Below, one piece after another: positions 10,008-24,437 of a DNA stretch of 64,000 bases. The DNA is from Tillus elongatus (taxonomy: Eukaryota; Arthropoda; Insecta; Coleoptera; Cleridae), in the NCBI GenBank assembly GCA_964006375.1, contig OZ023269.1, forward strand, positions 132,238,047-132,302,046. The letters run 5' to 3'. The notes under the pieces were generated by a model. It did no database searches, was not told the DNA's origin, and worked only from the letters and a program-made list of their open reading frames with translations. Position 1 is the stretch's first letter. Every line of letters starts with the position of its first letter. A program made the position numbers and the translations under genes.

Positions 10008-10049
10008 CCTTACGATCGTTTCGTTGACCAAGTCAACATCTTCAGAGGA
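10008..10049 (-). ncRNA. Hammerhead-like motif, left arm of foldback
   Basis: Reverse complement of the motif at 10060-10100: CTGAAGA core, stem II GTTGAC/GTCAAC, GAAAC and the ACGATCGT palindrome. As with the right arm, one extra base sits between the CTGANGA core and stem II. Confidence 0.6.
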
Positions 10050-10059
10050 AGAAAAATTC

Positions 10060-10100
10060 TCTCTGAAGATGTTGACTTGGTCAACGAAACGATCGTAAGG
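10060..10100 (+). ncRNA. Hammerhead-like motif, right arm of foldback
   Basis: CTGAAGA at 10063-10069 and an extra T at 10070. Stem II GTTGAC-TTG-GTCAAC spans 10071-10085 with six perfect pairs. GAA is 10086-10088, palindromic ACGATCGT forms stem III, A10097 is the predicted cleavage-site base, and AGG follows. The proximal stem I partner is CT(C/T) just upstream. The extra base after A9 departs from consensus; it has a natural precedent in a viroid hammerhead, so function is possible but reduced. Confidence 0.6.
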
Positions 10101-10192
10101 TCCCTGAAATATGTGTTGTGGTGATTTGGGTGTTCTCCAAGTGTACTTATTAGTGCTCATCACAGGTTCCAGTTTTCACATACTGTTTACAG

Positions 10193-11430
10193 TATATGTA
10201 TATAAACACCGAATTACTAAAATTTCTTGAAAAACACAGTCAAATCCACGACAGGCAGTATGGATTCCGTCAGCGCAGATCAACTGCCGACCTCCTTTCC
10301 TTTGTCACCCATTCTTGGAGCAAGTCTATGGAACTGCACGGTGAATCCCAGATTGTCGCTCTAGACATATCTAAAGCATTCGACCAGGTCTGGGACACAG
10401 CGCTGCTTAATAAACTTCCGGCCTATGGCGTACCACCAAAACTATGTACCTGGACAGCAAATTTCCTCTCCAACCGGAGCATTTCTGTTGTCGTGGATGG
10501 CCATTCCTCTAAACTGTATCCAATTAATGCAGGAGTCCCTCTAGGTTCAGATTTTCCTTTTCCTTTTATGTTTTAATTGGGAAAACTGATGTCAGGAAGG
10601 TTCTAAGCCTGTCTCTTTAGCCCAATTAGATGAGCATCGCAGACTCATGGAGGGTTCTGTCTCGGTGGATCTCCAAAAAATATTAGACTGGGGAAGTAGA
10701 AACCTTGTACAATTCAACTCCACCAAACCTCAGTCTTGCTTTCTATCTCATAAGAGATACACCAGCCCTAGACCCATCACAATGAACAACCAAGTTCTTC
10801 AAAGTAATGAGTCCTTTTCACTTGTTGGCATTTCTGTGGATCTAAATCTCAATTGGCACCAACATGTCACATCAATTGCAGAAGCGGCTGCTAAGAGATT
10901 AGGTTTCCTCTTCCAGGCTTGCAAATACTTTTCACCAGCTAATCTCTTTACCTTATATACTTCACAAATAAGGCCAAACCACAAATACTGCTCCTAGATG
11001 TGGGGTGCCGCTGCCGCTTCTACACTTGCTATCCTGGACTCACCCAAAGACTGCCATCCCTTGCCCACCGACGTGCCGTTGGTGATCTCTCTATCTTCTA
11101 TAGATATCTGCACGGGCACTGCTCAGAGGAGCTTTCTTCCATAGTTCCTCCACCTGCTGCCCCCAACAGATCTACCAGGGGAACAGAGCGAATGCACCCT
11201 TTTACTGTCCAGGTCACCAGACATAGAACATCTTGTTATGCCCACTCTTTTGTCCCGAGGACTTCCAAGTTGTGGAATTCCCTGCCGGAACATGTTTTTT
11301 CTTCCCCTCCGAATCTCCAAACATTCAAGTCCAGAATTAACAAGTTGCCTCTTTCCTCCTTGTCAACACCCACGTTACGATAGTATTTAGGCTGTGAGCC
11401 CTCGTGGTGTGTTGTTGAAATATAAAAAAA
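10193..11430 (+). pseudogene. LINE B copy 1: truncated, internally deleted reverse transcriptase
   Basis: The copy begins inside RT (INTELLKFLEKHSQIHDRQY, GFRQRRSTADLLSF), continues through VALDISKAFDQVWD and INAGVPLGS, then jumps. The block that should contain the YADD-type catalytic box is replaced by a short T-rich stretch near 10548-10600. It resumes with RLMEGSVSVDLQKILDWGSR, RPITMNNQVLQSNESFSLVG and the C-terminal TRHRTSCYAHSFVPRTSKLW. It ends in a 3' UTR with GTGAGCCCTCGTGGTG and a short poly(A). Frameshifts and a TAG break it further. The family is a Jockey/CR1-like non-LTR retrotransposon with no RNase H. Confidence 0.88.
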
Positions 11431-11628
11431 AAGTATTCTCTGGTATTTTCTTAACAGCAAGATTAAACTTGTTGAATGTTGCTGAAACCGGAAGAGAGTG
11501 AAAGAGAGTGTTGTCTAAAAGTATATGTCTTGTTACATACATGCTTTAAAATATTTAAAATTTCACATTAGAGTACCTAAATCTTTTATAAGTGTTAATA
11601 TAATTCTAATGTTATAATTTTCTTTCAG

Positions 11629-11760
11629 TCCGGTCCCAGTCTGTAGGTCCTACGGATGCCAGAGCGGAGAAGCGTTCCCCAAAGCGCCAGTCAAGATCAG
11701 CCACTGTGAAGGAGAGGAAGATGTCTGGAAACGCAACTGTCAACAAAAGACCTCGACCTT
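11629..11760 (+). CDS. Exon c of the unidentified Ser/Lys-rich protein
   Basis: Preceded by TTTCTTTCAG and followed by CTT|GTAAGC. In phase with exon b it reads VRSQSVGPTDARAEKRSPKR, QSRSATVKERKMSGNATVNK and RPRP. Arg/Lys/Ser-rich with an SPKR motif. The preceding intron (9306-11628) is filled with two Penelope-type foldbacks and LINE B copy 1. Confidence 0.75.
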
Positions 11761-12167
11761 GTAAGCTAAAGCATGTGACTATATTAAATAGTCAATGTGT
11801 GTGCCAAGATCGTGGCAAAGCTTTCTGATTGGCTATTTGACACATAATGTAAAAGCAAAATGCAAATTGCATATTGCAGTGCAGAAATTATATATCTATC
11901 GCTTTTGGTTTGCAATTAAAACATCGGTCGTAAATATTACACCTGCTTCCTACCGTGTATGTTTGTACTGCGAAGCAAAGCAAGCTCACTTTGTATGGTC
12001 TGCATGAAGCTTGATTATATTGTATTATTTTAAATTTAATACAAAATTATCATTTTAGTGAAATTAAAATATATCTAAATTAAACAAAATTGGTTCAGTG
12101 TTATTATAAAATACAAGTCTATTGACTAAAAAAATGAGAGCCTTTCAAAAAAGATCTATCATATCTT
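11761..12167. other. Intron sequence without recognised element
   Basis: A+T-rich; nothing recognised. Lies in the intron between exons c and d. Confidence 0.5.
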
Positions 12168-12311
12168 TTGGCTAATTTTACAAATAAAAATGGGCACACA
12201 AGCTTTACTTGCATTGATTACATGGTGACAGACATATCAGGGAGTCACTGTTCCTGTGGGGTGGTGGATCCAGGTATAGCCGATCATCTCGCACATGTTT
12301 TGTGTATTGTG
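12168..12311 (+). pseudogene. Fragment of a LINE endonuclease C-terminus
   Basis: The frame reads SFTCIDYMVTDISGSHCSCG and VVDPGIADHLAHVL, matching the end of LINE apurinic-type endonucleases (the 'ID-x-x-x-T' and 'GI-x-DH' blocks). It is immediately followed by sequence from an earlier part of a different endonuclease (SPSDNNFIQLLDYLSEKIDH), so two LINE families meet here. Confidence 0.6.
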
Positions 12312-15040
<2,729 letters not shown>

Positions 15041-15281
15041 GAGAGAGATCTGACAGTTCGTCGTAAGACTTGTATTATTTATAGGTAGATAAAACAGTAT
15101 AATTGAAAAATATAAACTGGTTTAAACTTTAAGAAAAAGACTGTATTTAAAAGATGCCATACAAAGTGACTGCTAAAAATAACACATGTCAGCTTCTGTA
15201 ACCGTGATCATTGGGTTTTGTGTGGTTGTGCATTTTTTATCTAATTCCTTATAATTGACAAAAAATGTTCCGGTGTTTTAG

Positions 15282-15440
15282 CATCCTTAAATACTACTGC
15301 CTCATCCCGATCTAAGCATAGTCCAGTCCCCTTAAAAAAAGAAGATGACCGATTGGCGAAAACAAATTCAAAATCTCAGAGTAGTATAGACTCTAAGCAA
15401 AAACTAGGCACAAAAGAATTTCGAAAAGGAGAACTAGGAG
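15282..15440 (+). CDS. Exon d of the unidentified Ser/Lys-rich protein
   Basis: Acceptor GTTTTAG, donor GAG|GTAAGG. In phase: SSLNTTASSRSKHSPVPLKK, EDDRLAKTNSKSQSSIDSKQ, KLGTKEFRKGELG. Polar and disordered-looking, with no cysteine or long hydrophobic run. Confidence 0.78.
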
Positions 15441-15540
15441 GTAAGGATAATAAGCACGATCATTGGCACACGCAATTACCAGTCTAGATGTAGGCATCGA
15501 TTTGTGGTACCATCCTTTAGTTAATACTATGTATCACTAG

Positions 15541-15771
15541 CCGAACGCGAAAAGGGGGATTCAAATACTACAATCAAAAGCTCAACGGATCCAGAACAGA
15601 AGATAGAAGAGCCTGAAAACATCAACTATGAGCCTGTAGTTAAATCGCCTCCAGAACCCACCAGAGTCAAATCGCCTGAACAGATCCTGATGAGATCCCC
15701 AGATCCTGTCAACTGGACTGTGCCTCTCGATACTGGAAAGACTTTTACTGTAACACAGAATGTTAGAGAGG
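15541..15771 (+). CDS. Exon e of the unidentified protein, with the least polar block
   Basis: Acceptor CACTAG, donor GAGG|GTAATA. It reads AEREKGDSNTTIKSSTDPEQ, then VKSPPEPTRVKSPEQILMRS and PDPVNWTVPLDTGKTFTVTQ, ending NVREG. The block PDPVNWTVPLDTGKTFTVTQ is the only strongly non-random, ordered-looking piece of the protein and is the best handle for a homology search. SPEP/KSP motifs surround it. Confidence 0.82.
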
Positions 15772-16137
15772 GTAATAAACTATTAATATTTCACTTCAAT
15801 ATCTACCAAGTAATACTTCATGTCTTGGTTTTGACTTCTTACCATTAAATAGATTACCTCCAATTATTTCTCATTTGTTTTTCTGGATTTTTACTGTATA
15901 CATTGTAAAACAAATGTCCTAATTTAATTAACCATTATATTTATTTTTGATGTACTGCATAGAAAATTGAGTTGTTATTAAAATAGTATGTTTTTCTCTT
16001 AAGAGAACACTTTAGGTACAGCAGGGTAGTTCACTAAGATTACCCCACTTAGCTATTTTATCAGAGGCGGGAAAGATACTGATCGAAACATCAATACTTT
16101 TGAAGATATACTTTTCTAGAGTATCTTTAATACAAAG

Positions 16138-17254
16138 ATACGAGGGTCGATCAGTATCCGTGTTAGGAATGAAGAAGCAAGTTTTTCAGTTTTTTTTTAA
16201 TTTTTCTCTTTTTAGGCAAATTAACTTTTCCCAACGTTTCTGCCATTTCTTTAACCCCCCCAAAAAACACGATTTCTCAAAACTCCTTAAAATACGCTTC
16301 TGTCTCTGTAAAAACCTCGTTTGGGCTGAATTTTTTCCCCAAGCCATGTTTTCATATTGGGGAAGAGATAGAAGTCGCAGTCGCCAGGTCCGGCACCTAC
16401 AGTGGGTGCCGCAGCAATTCATAGCGCAGTTAATGCAATATTTGGCCGCAACAATTCCAGATGAATATGCTGATGCGTCATCGTGGTGAAACAACATTTT
16501 TTTGCCAAATGGGGCCGTGTCTCTTTTAATTTCTTATCGAATCTCTCCCTTCCAATCGCAAAAACACGTGGCGATGACCTTCCCGGCTGATGGAACCGCC
16601 TTTGCCTTCTTCTGAGAAAATTCGCCTGAAAAATCTATTGTTTTGACTGTCGCTTGGTCTTGGGCATATAATCATGTATCCAGGTTTCATCAACGGTGAC
16701 GACTCGACGAAAAAACTCCTGCGAATTTCGCTTAGAGTGGTCCAAACAGTGCTTCGACATTTACAGCCGTATCTGCTTGTTGTCCACCATGAGCAATCAC
16801 TGCACCCATCAAACCGACACCTTTCTCATACTTATCCTGTAAAATATTGATTGGTGTTCCTTACGACACGCCTACGGCCTCTGCTACATGTCTTGGACCT
16901 TTTAAACAATTTCCTCGGTAACCACGTCGGCCGGACGGCCTGGCCGATCCTCATCAAAAACAGATATACGACCACGTTTAAATTCGTTGACCCAAAATCA
17001 AGGGTCGCCATAGACATCATCCAACTTTGCTTTTATTTCTTCACATGTTTTTCCATACAAAAATAAAAAGCCAATTACGGATTGATATTGCACTTTTTCC
17101 ATTTAATCAAGAAACATGAAACATCTGTGATAAAACTGGCTATTAAATAAAAACTAATGAATCAGTATGAATCGGTCTAAAATTTAGTATGGTGTTGTTT
17201 GACAGCAACGCCACCTGTCTTTAAACATGGGTTTTTAATGATCGACTCTCGTAT
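16138..17254 (-). mobile_element. Decayed mariner element
   Basis: Terminal inverted repeats TACGAGGGTCGATCA (16138-16152) and TGATCGACTCTCGTA (17238-17252), with TA at the ends. The minus strand carries a broken mariner transposase: pieces of the helix-turn-helix region near 16950-17000 (VVTEEIV, KVQDM), VVTVDETWIHDY near 16690 (first catalytic Asp), and FHHDDASAYSS near 16490 (second Asp, normally FHQDNAPAH). The C-terminus is GGLKKWQKRWEKLICLK near 16240. Multiple stops and frameshifts. It sits in the last intron of the + strand gene. Confidence 0.88.
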
Positions 17255-18132
17255 AAACCAGAAAACTCAACTAGTCTATTTAGCAGTAAATTTTGTCTGG
17301 TTTCTCCTTTAAGAAAGAGAAAAGCAAAAAATTACAAACACAAATATTCACACCTACCTTCAAAATAGTTCCTTTTAACACAAATAGTTAAAGGTATTTC
17401 TCTTCTAGACTATGAGTAGGTTTGCCTTAATTTTTCAGTCCATCTCCTGACACCCAGAAAAATTCAGACTAGTAAAGATGAAAAACCAGCTCAATAATAA
17501 ATCCAGATTCAAATAGGTGAATATTACTTATATAAATTCTTTCCTTTGTGTGAAAAACTCAATCACTTGTTGTTGTCATCCCTGCCATACAAAGCATTCT
17601 TTTTTACCCCTTTGATGTATCATCCATGATTGCTTTTTAGTGACTCATTTAGCAACAAGTGTTACACAACCAATAATGCCATCTCTTGGTTACAAAATCA
17701 ACAACTGTTAATACTTTACTCCTTTCAACAAATATATTGTCAGTTTGTGTTGTATCAAATTATTAGCGCCCAAAATTAAATCAGAAGACAAACATTTTTG
17801 GCAATATCTTTGCTGATATTCATGTTAAAACATTTTTATATTGATAATTTTAACATTTTTAGGCATTGCATCATTTTCAGCTCCATCTTTAAATGTTTAT
17901 GTTAGTACAGAAAGTTTTACAGATTAAAAATCTTTAATTTATAACGATTTAAGTAGTACAGCTAGATTCAGATCAGTTGGCGAGAGTGATAACCTGTATT
18001 TCTAGAAAATGCTAACACAGGCTATAAAAATATTACACGATGACAGAATTGCAGTGGCATTCTATTGAATGTAATAAAATTAAGGACACTCCTAACCAAT
18101 GTCAGTTTTACATTCTTCTATATAGACAAAAA
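17255..18132. other. Intron sequence without recognised element
   Basis: A+T-rich, no ORF or repeat recognised. It lies in the intron between exons e and f. Confidence 0.45.
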
Positions 18133-18962
<830 letters not shown>

Positions 18963-19199
18963 ATGTGTAAAGATATGATCTATATCCTTTTTTTCAATTT
19001 AATAGTTAATTGCTTTTAATAATAATAATAATCGACTTTATTACAAAGAAAACAGATATAACAGATTCAAATATTTCACATACAGTGTCTCTAAAAGGTC
19101 TCTACAAAATGCTATGACAGATTTCTTAGGCTAAAATATTAGGATCTAGTCCAATTTATCTTAGTCCAAAAGTTGATCGTTTTCGAAATAGGTGTCGAA

Positions 19200-20580
19200 G
19201 TTATTATTTGTTGAAACTCCTTTTCAAATATCTATCTTAGTAATAACAGGATTTGCATGAAATTTGGTATGTAGATGTTTTTCAGGATGAGAAATCCATG
19301 TTTTGTCATAGTTTTAATGTACCTTACAGAGGGCGCCACCAGCAGCCCTTTGTTTACATTTAAAGCTCAATCACTTTTTTCTGCCTCGGTATATAAAATT
19401 TCTTATCAGAAGCTTTTATTAGGATGATATGTTAGCTTCAAAAAAGGTACACCTTGTAGATTTTGATTTGAGGAGCGGTTTCTGTGATAATCGAATTTAA
19501 GTGTTTCATTAACTACACATTATTAAGTATTGTCATTAGTTACAAAATAGTACTGTCAAATAATTATGTCTGACAAGTTGTCACTGTAGTTTTAAAAATT
19601 ATCATTTCTTTCGTCAATTTCTCGCTATGGCCGTATCCCTACACTAACGCAGAAATGACCGATATGATATTAGTTTATGGTTATTGGCAAGGAAATGATC
19701 GGAAAATCGGTCAGAGAATGTCAAGAAAGATTTCCAAATAGACACGTTCCAAACCATCAAACATTTGCCGCTGTTGAAAGGCGTCTACGAGAAGCCGGTA
19801 TATTTGTTCCTGCTAAGTTTGATTATGAACAGAATCGAGATGTTAGAACAGCAAATATCGAGGAAGAAATTTTAGAATGAATTGAAGAAGATCCGAGTTT
19901 AAGCACCAGACAAATTGGTTTGGAACTTGGAGTTTCTAAGGATACGGTGAACAGAACTTTAAGAGAACAGCAGTTACATACATTTCACCTCCAAACAGTG
20001 CAAGAGCTTTTACCTACCGACCTCAAATTAGGACTACGCTTTTGTCGTTTTATTAATGAAAAGATTGAAAATGATCAAAATTTTCATCGAAATATTTTAT
20101 TTACCGATTGAATGCTGTTTTACAAGAAGGGGTATGACAAATTTACATAATGAACACATTTATGCTGACGAAAACCCGCATGCAATAAAGGTTTTGCATT
20201 ATCAACGTGAATTCAAAATTAACGTGTGGGCAGGAATTATTGACAGATTTATCATAGGTCCTGTCATCTTACCACATCGCTTTTAGTTATTTTACCAAAT
20301 TCATTTGATGAACTTCCAATAGCTGTTAGGTAAAATATGTGGTTCATGCACGACAGTGCACCACCACATTTAATGCTAGAAATCATTTAAATGACAGATT
20401 TTGGAATCGATGGATCGGCAGAGGAAACAATGCTCCTGTAAATTGACCACCTCGCTCACCGGATTTAACGCCCATGGATTACTTTTTATGGGGAACACTT
20501 AAGCAGTTGGTACATTCTACGACCTCCCTGGTTCGGACGCTTCAAGTGCATAAAAACAAAGACGGTTAGACCCAACTGCA
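19200..20580 (+). pseudogene. Decayed Tc1/mariner-superfamily transposase (DUF4817-like)
   Basis: Pieces in several frames of one transposase: KSVRECQERFPNRHVPNHQT (N-terminal helix-turn-helix), DPSLSTRQIGLELGVSKDTV (second helix-turn-helix) and ILFTDECCF near 20095 (first catalytic Asp). Then HIYADENPHAIKVLHYQREF and KINVWAGI near 20160-20235, WFMHDSAPPH near 20340 (second Asp) and PRSPDLTPMDYFLWG near 20457-20500 (third Asp). Several stops and frameshifts make it dead. It lies in the last intron of the + strand gene. The termini were not resolved, so the outer coordinates are approximate. Confidence 0.82.
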
Positions 20581-20944
20581 CCTGATATTCTGATATTTTC
20601 AAATAAATAGTCCATCGTATTAATATCGACTTTAGGAAATTTATCTGCGTCGTTATTTACATTTTAAAGAATTAAAATATCTTCATTTGAAATGATGGTT
20701 TTATGTCTCCGATATGTTTGCAGTTAAATCTTTTTATTATAGACCTTGAAAATATTTAGTCGAGGTCAGGGGTGTGTTACCAAAATAATATTTAGCGAAT
20801 TTTCCTACATTTTTATGAAGGTCGTTTATTCGCTCTAACAAAGATCAAGAAAATAAACAGTAGTTGTAGAAAATTCTCAAACAGTTGGTAGAGGAATTAA
20901 AATCGTACGATGGTTTAAAAAGTCGATTGTAACATGTTATTAGC

Positions 20945-21185
20945 AAAACTCAAATGTTTGAGTGGTTTTTCCGTTTCAAAAGAGGTGAAATGCCAATTGA
21001 AGGCAAACCTCGCTCGGGTCGTTCTTCCACAGCTCGAACCGATGAAACTGTTAAAAAAATTTGCAAGATCATCCTGGAAGATTGATGACAAACCATTGAC
21101 GAAGTTGTAGGGCTGTCTGGAGTCACTTGGACTTAAGTTGAGCAACTTTTAGCCGAAGATTTGGGCATGAATTAGGCAGCCACCA
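20945..21185 (+). pseudogene. Mariner transposase N-terminal fragment
   Basis: MFEWFFRFKRGEMPIEGKPR and SGRSSTARTDETVKK match the mariner DNA-binding region (the WF-x-RFK, DPRSGRPST-type block). IDEVVGLSGVTWT and LLAEDLGM follow after in-frame stops. No catalytic domain remains. Confidence 0.8.
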
Positions 21186-21543
21186 TTTTCATCCCCAAAT
21201 TGTCCATTAAAATTCACTGAACGAAACTCCCAGTCACTTTATGATGGTGTAAATAAATGAAAGACCAGACTAATAATATGATATCAGGAATCCTTGGCCA
21301 AGTGATGTTAATTTGCTTGTAGCATGTATTTCAGATAATGAATTTAACAATAAGTTGTCTTTTTCTTTGTAAACATAGATAATAAAATAAACTTTTAATA
21401 TTGTACCAATTCATAATAATCGAGGCTTAGGCCAGATAAGTAAAACTTGTTAGTAATTCACAATCCATTGGGTCCTTCACCTGTAACACTTTCTGTGAAT
21501 GTTTGGAATAACAGATAAAGAATATGTAACGTGTATAATTGCA

Positions 21544-21666
21544 GGTGATATCAGCAGTCGTCCCCACAGTGAAGTGAAAGCTTGGACGCCGCCAGATATG
21601 CCCCCACCTGTTGCCCAGTCAGCTCCTCCAACACTAGATCAAACAAAAGAACAAGGCATGTCTTAA
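21544..21666 (+). CDS. Terminal exon of the unidentified Ser/Lys-rich protein
   Basis: Acceptor ATTGCAG. In phase with exon e: GDISSRPHSEVKAWTPPDMP, PPVAQSAPPTLDQTKEQ, then GMS and TAA at 21664-21666. Pro-rich C-terminus. An alternative end is possible: CAAG|GCATGT could be a GC-AG donor joined to the TTGCTTTAG acceptor at 21735, giving G-MDLAVKSMNSS-stop (to about 21774) in the same phase. I cannot decide between these without transcript data. Confidence 0.75.
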   Translation, partial: GDISSRPHSEVKAWTPPDMPPPVAQSAPPTLDQTKEQGMS

Positions 21667-22592
21667 ACGGACGGATATTCCAGTACGGATCCGAATTCCG
21701 CTTACCATATTCGATTTGATTATGTTGCTTTAGGTATGGATTTAGCAGTGAAAAGTATGAACTCGAGTTAAGGACACGGCAGAGTCATCACTGCACAGGT
21801 TTGCAGAAAACCTGCATCGTACATCATCTCATCTGTCGTCTGTCTTTCAGTCCGGAAGACACATAGATCATCTTGTAGATGTCAGACGACTGTCAGATTT
21901 ATTTCAATCGAGACAACAAACATAACCTCAATCTCAGATTGTGCAAGTGAATGCCCTTGCCATTTCTACAGGGTAGTAGCCAGAAACTTTTGACGCTAAT
22001 GGCTATTTATGTTTTAATGGGTAACCCAATTCGTGATCCTATAGCCTGTCAGTTGTGTAAACAGAAGGAAAACGGTCGAATATTTGCTTCGGAGCCACAT
22101 ATATAGGTGCAATTGTACATGAAAGAGAACAGTGTCAAAATATGCTGTATCGTATTGCAAAAGACTGTAAGAATATAAATAATTAATAAATAATCATGAT
22201 CCTATGTCGATGTAATAGAAAACCTAGGATAATTCCCATTCATGAGAAATTAAAATAGATAGTTTGTCTATGTCTAATAAACGTCTAGAGTGATTACCTA
22301 TTAATAATAAGAGTTATTTAAGTGTCTAATGAGATTGAATGTTCTAAGACCGTAGCATTCTTAGACACGTAATTCCCTTAATAAACCTAATTCATTATTA
22401 TATCATATATTATAACATTTAGTTATTAACGATGATCATATTTTGGCACTGACGATTTCCATATTTCATATTTTATAAGCGTTTTCATATTTATACGTGC
22501 GTTGACTTGATATTTTGTTTACATAACTGTAACGATTACGTGGCGACCCATAACACATGATCATCGGTGTTACATGATTGTCGGGATGCCAC
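21667..22592 (+). other. Likely 3' UTR and downstream region
   Basis: Non-coding DNA after the stop. A canonical AATAAA at 22185-22190 could be the poly(A) signal, giving a 3' UTR of roughly 0.5 kb. No other feature seen. Confidence 0.4.
22185..22190 (+). terminator. Candidate poly(A) signal AATAAA
   Basis: Canonical hexamer about 520 bp after the + strand stop codon. Such hexamers are common in A+T-rich DNA, so support is positional only. Confidence 0.3.
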
Positions 22593-22594
22593 TG

Positions 22595-22678
<84 letters not shown>
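22595..22678. repeat. (AT)n microsatellite, about 84 bp
   Basis: Pure AT run. Unlike the AT-carrier copies, no recognisable carrier sequence flanks it. The DNA from 22680 to 23320 beyond it holds no recognised gene or element. Confidence 0.95.
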
Positions 22679-22680
<2 letters not shown>

Positions 22681-23420
22681 CCGACCATCTGGCAACAGGA
22701 TGTTATTGTGCCATTTGCTGACCTTATTTAAGTCACTTGCCTAGCTTTACATTTACCTACGTAACGACCAACAACTGCTTATGTTCCATGCATCCGTCTT
22801 TTAAGTCCGTCAAGGTGCCACATTTACACCTCATTGAAAGTCCAGGAGTATGCCCAGTTTTTATAATGAAAATTGTGATCTCTAATCAGTGCACTCGTGT
22901 TTTCTGCCACTGGTCAGTTAAAATTCAGACGAAAGTATCAATGGTTACATTATATATTCTGATATTTTATGTAGATGCGTTTGCTTGCAAGTTTTTCTGG
23001 TTAATTTAGTGTACATCGAACGCACTTACAATATTTATTAACCATACAGTAAAGAGTTATATAAAAGTTTCTGTTAAAACTGTCTTTTATTTATACCTTC
23101 CCCAATACCTTTCAGATATGGCAAAGCTAAATATCATGTACTGAAAGAGTGGCTAATGACAATTATGTCGAGGTCATACCACCTTTTTTCACCACCACCA
23201 CATCTACTGAAAGTATATAAATGTAAGAACGATTCAAACAGTATGTGGAAATTTACGAAAGGTACAGTATTTAATAAAAATAATAAAACATGGGGGGAAT
23301 AATGTAACAGCCATGGAATGTATTTAGTATCTTAATTCACTAAGTGAAGATTGGAACATGTGATGGGCACTGATAAGTACAGTTGGAGAACCCAAATCAC
23401 CACAACATATTTTAAAAAGA

Positions 23421-23461
23421 CCTGACGATCGTTTCACTAACCAAGTTAGCATCATCAGAGG
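23421..23461 (-). ncRNA. Hammerhead-like motif at the 3' end of the Penelope-like element
   Basis: On the minus strand: CCT, CTGATGA, one extra T, stem II GCTAAC-TTG-GTTAGT (five pairs plus G-U), GAA, palindromic ACGATCGT, C as cleavage-site base, then AGG pairing with the initial CCT. It has the same sense as the element's ORFs, as expected if it processes the element's own RNA. Confidence 0.62.
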
Positions 23462-23913
23462 ATGAAAAATTCTAACTACTTTAAAAACTAACATCACCTT
23501 ACATACTGGATCTTAGATAAAGAGGCGAAACCGAGAGGGGAACTAGTCGCATGCAAATTCTGCAGTGTATTGCATTTTTATCGCCGGACGCGGTCTTTAT
23601 TAACTTATCTGAAAGCTGTTCCTTCTAATAATTTTGGGAGGTTCAACGACAACTAAATTAACATAGTTTCGTTTGGTGGAAATATCTGTACTCTTATGTT
23701 ATCTCTAGGACGTGTTGAAACGTGGGAATTTATTTTATAAAGCAATCGATCAGGTTACTCGTAATCGGCGGTGGTGAAACGTTAATACATTTTTCGTTGT
23801 AACTATATTTCACAATATATATACTCTCGAACGCGTTTAGCTGTCCTGATTCTAACATTTTTTATTAATTTTAGATTATCTTCATTAACGTGATGATTAT
23901 TATCCCAAATATG

Positions 23914-24285
23914 TCAGGCGACGGAAGATCTATCTATAGTACTGTATCGTAATTGGGCTAAGTGTTCTTTGAATCTAATTCCAATCGATCTTTTTGTTTG
24001 TCCAACATACTTAAGATTACAATATTTACAACTTATTTCATAAATTCCCGACATTTTTGCCGTGATATCCTTGTCTTTTGGGTTACCTAGCAAGTTTTTT
24101 AAGGTAGTTTTTGTAGAAAATGTTAGCTGCAAGTTGCGTTTTTTAAAAATGCTATCTAGACCCCTCGTGATTTGAGGTTCAAATGGTAAGAAAACAAAGT
24201 TTTTGTCGGATTTCTCTCTTCTAAACGTCGTTGATTCCGTCAACATTTTATTTATTTTTTGTTGATTAATTTTTCCACTAGGCAA
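23914..24285 (-). pseudogene. Penelope-type GIY-YIG endonuclease domain
   Basis: The frame contains FLPFEPQITRGLDSIFKKRN, then SGIYEISCKYCNLKYVGQTK and RSIGIRFKEHLAQLRY. GIYEI...YVGQT is the GIY-YIG signature, followed by the R-x-x-x-H helix; upstream CKYC provides the paired cysteines seen in Penelope-family nucleases. In this family the nuclease is fused C-terminal to RT and nicks target DNA. Here it lies downstream of the RT frame with intervening stops, so this is a broken continuation of one ORF. Confidence 0.88.
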
Positions 24286-24437
24286 GCAGTGTATCCGTTA
24301 TATTCGACCACGCTCTTAATATAATTTAATTCTCTTGTATATCTACTTTTGTTTAAAGAAAAATTAATTAACCGATTTACTAAAAAATTCAGACTGGCAA
24401 TTTTTTGTGTGTACATATGATGTGAGTCGTTCGGAAT

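Larger units (their letters stand above)
9959..10181. mobile_element. Foldback Penelope-terminus element with head-to-head hammerhead-like motifs (copy 2)
   Basis: Flanked by an exact 11-bp duplication ACTGTTTACAG (9948-9958 and 10182-10192). The left arm (9960-10048) and right arm (10060-10148) are an almost perfect 89-bp inverted repeat, separated by a short loop around AAGAAAAATTCT. Each arm holds one hammerhead-like core, pointing outward from the centre, plus the conserved outer block GGTGATTTGGGTGTTCTCC and GTGTACTTAT. The right side adds TAGTGCTCATCACAGGTTCC, the outermost terminal block. No protein. Confidence 0.85.
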
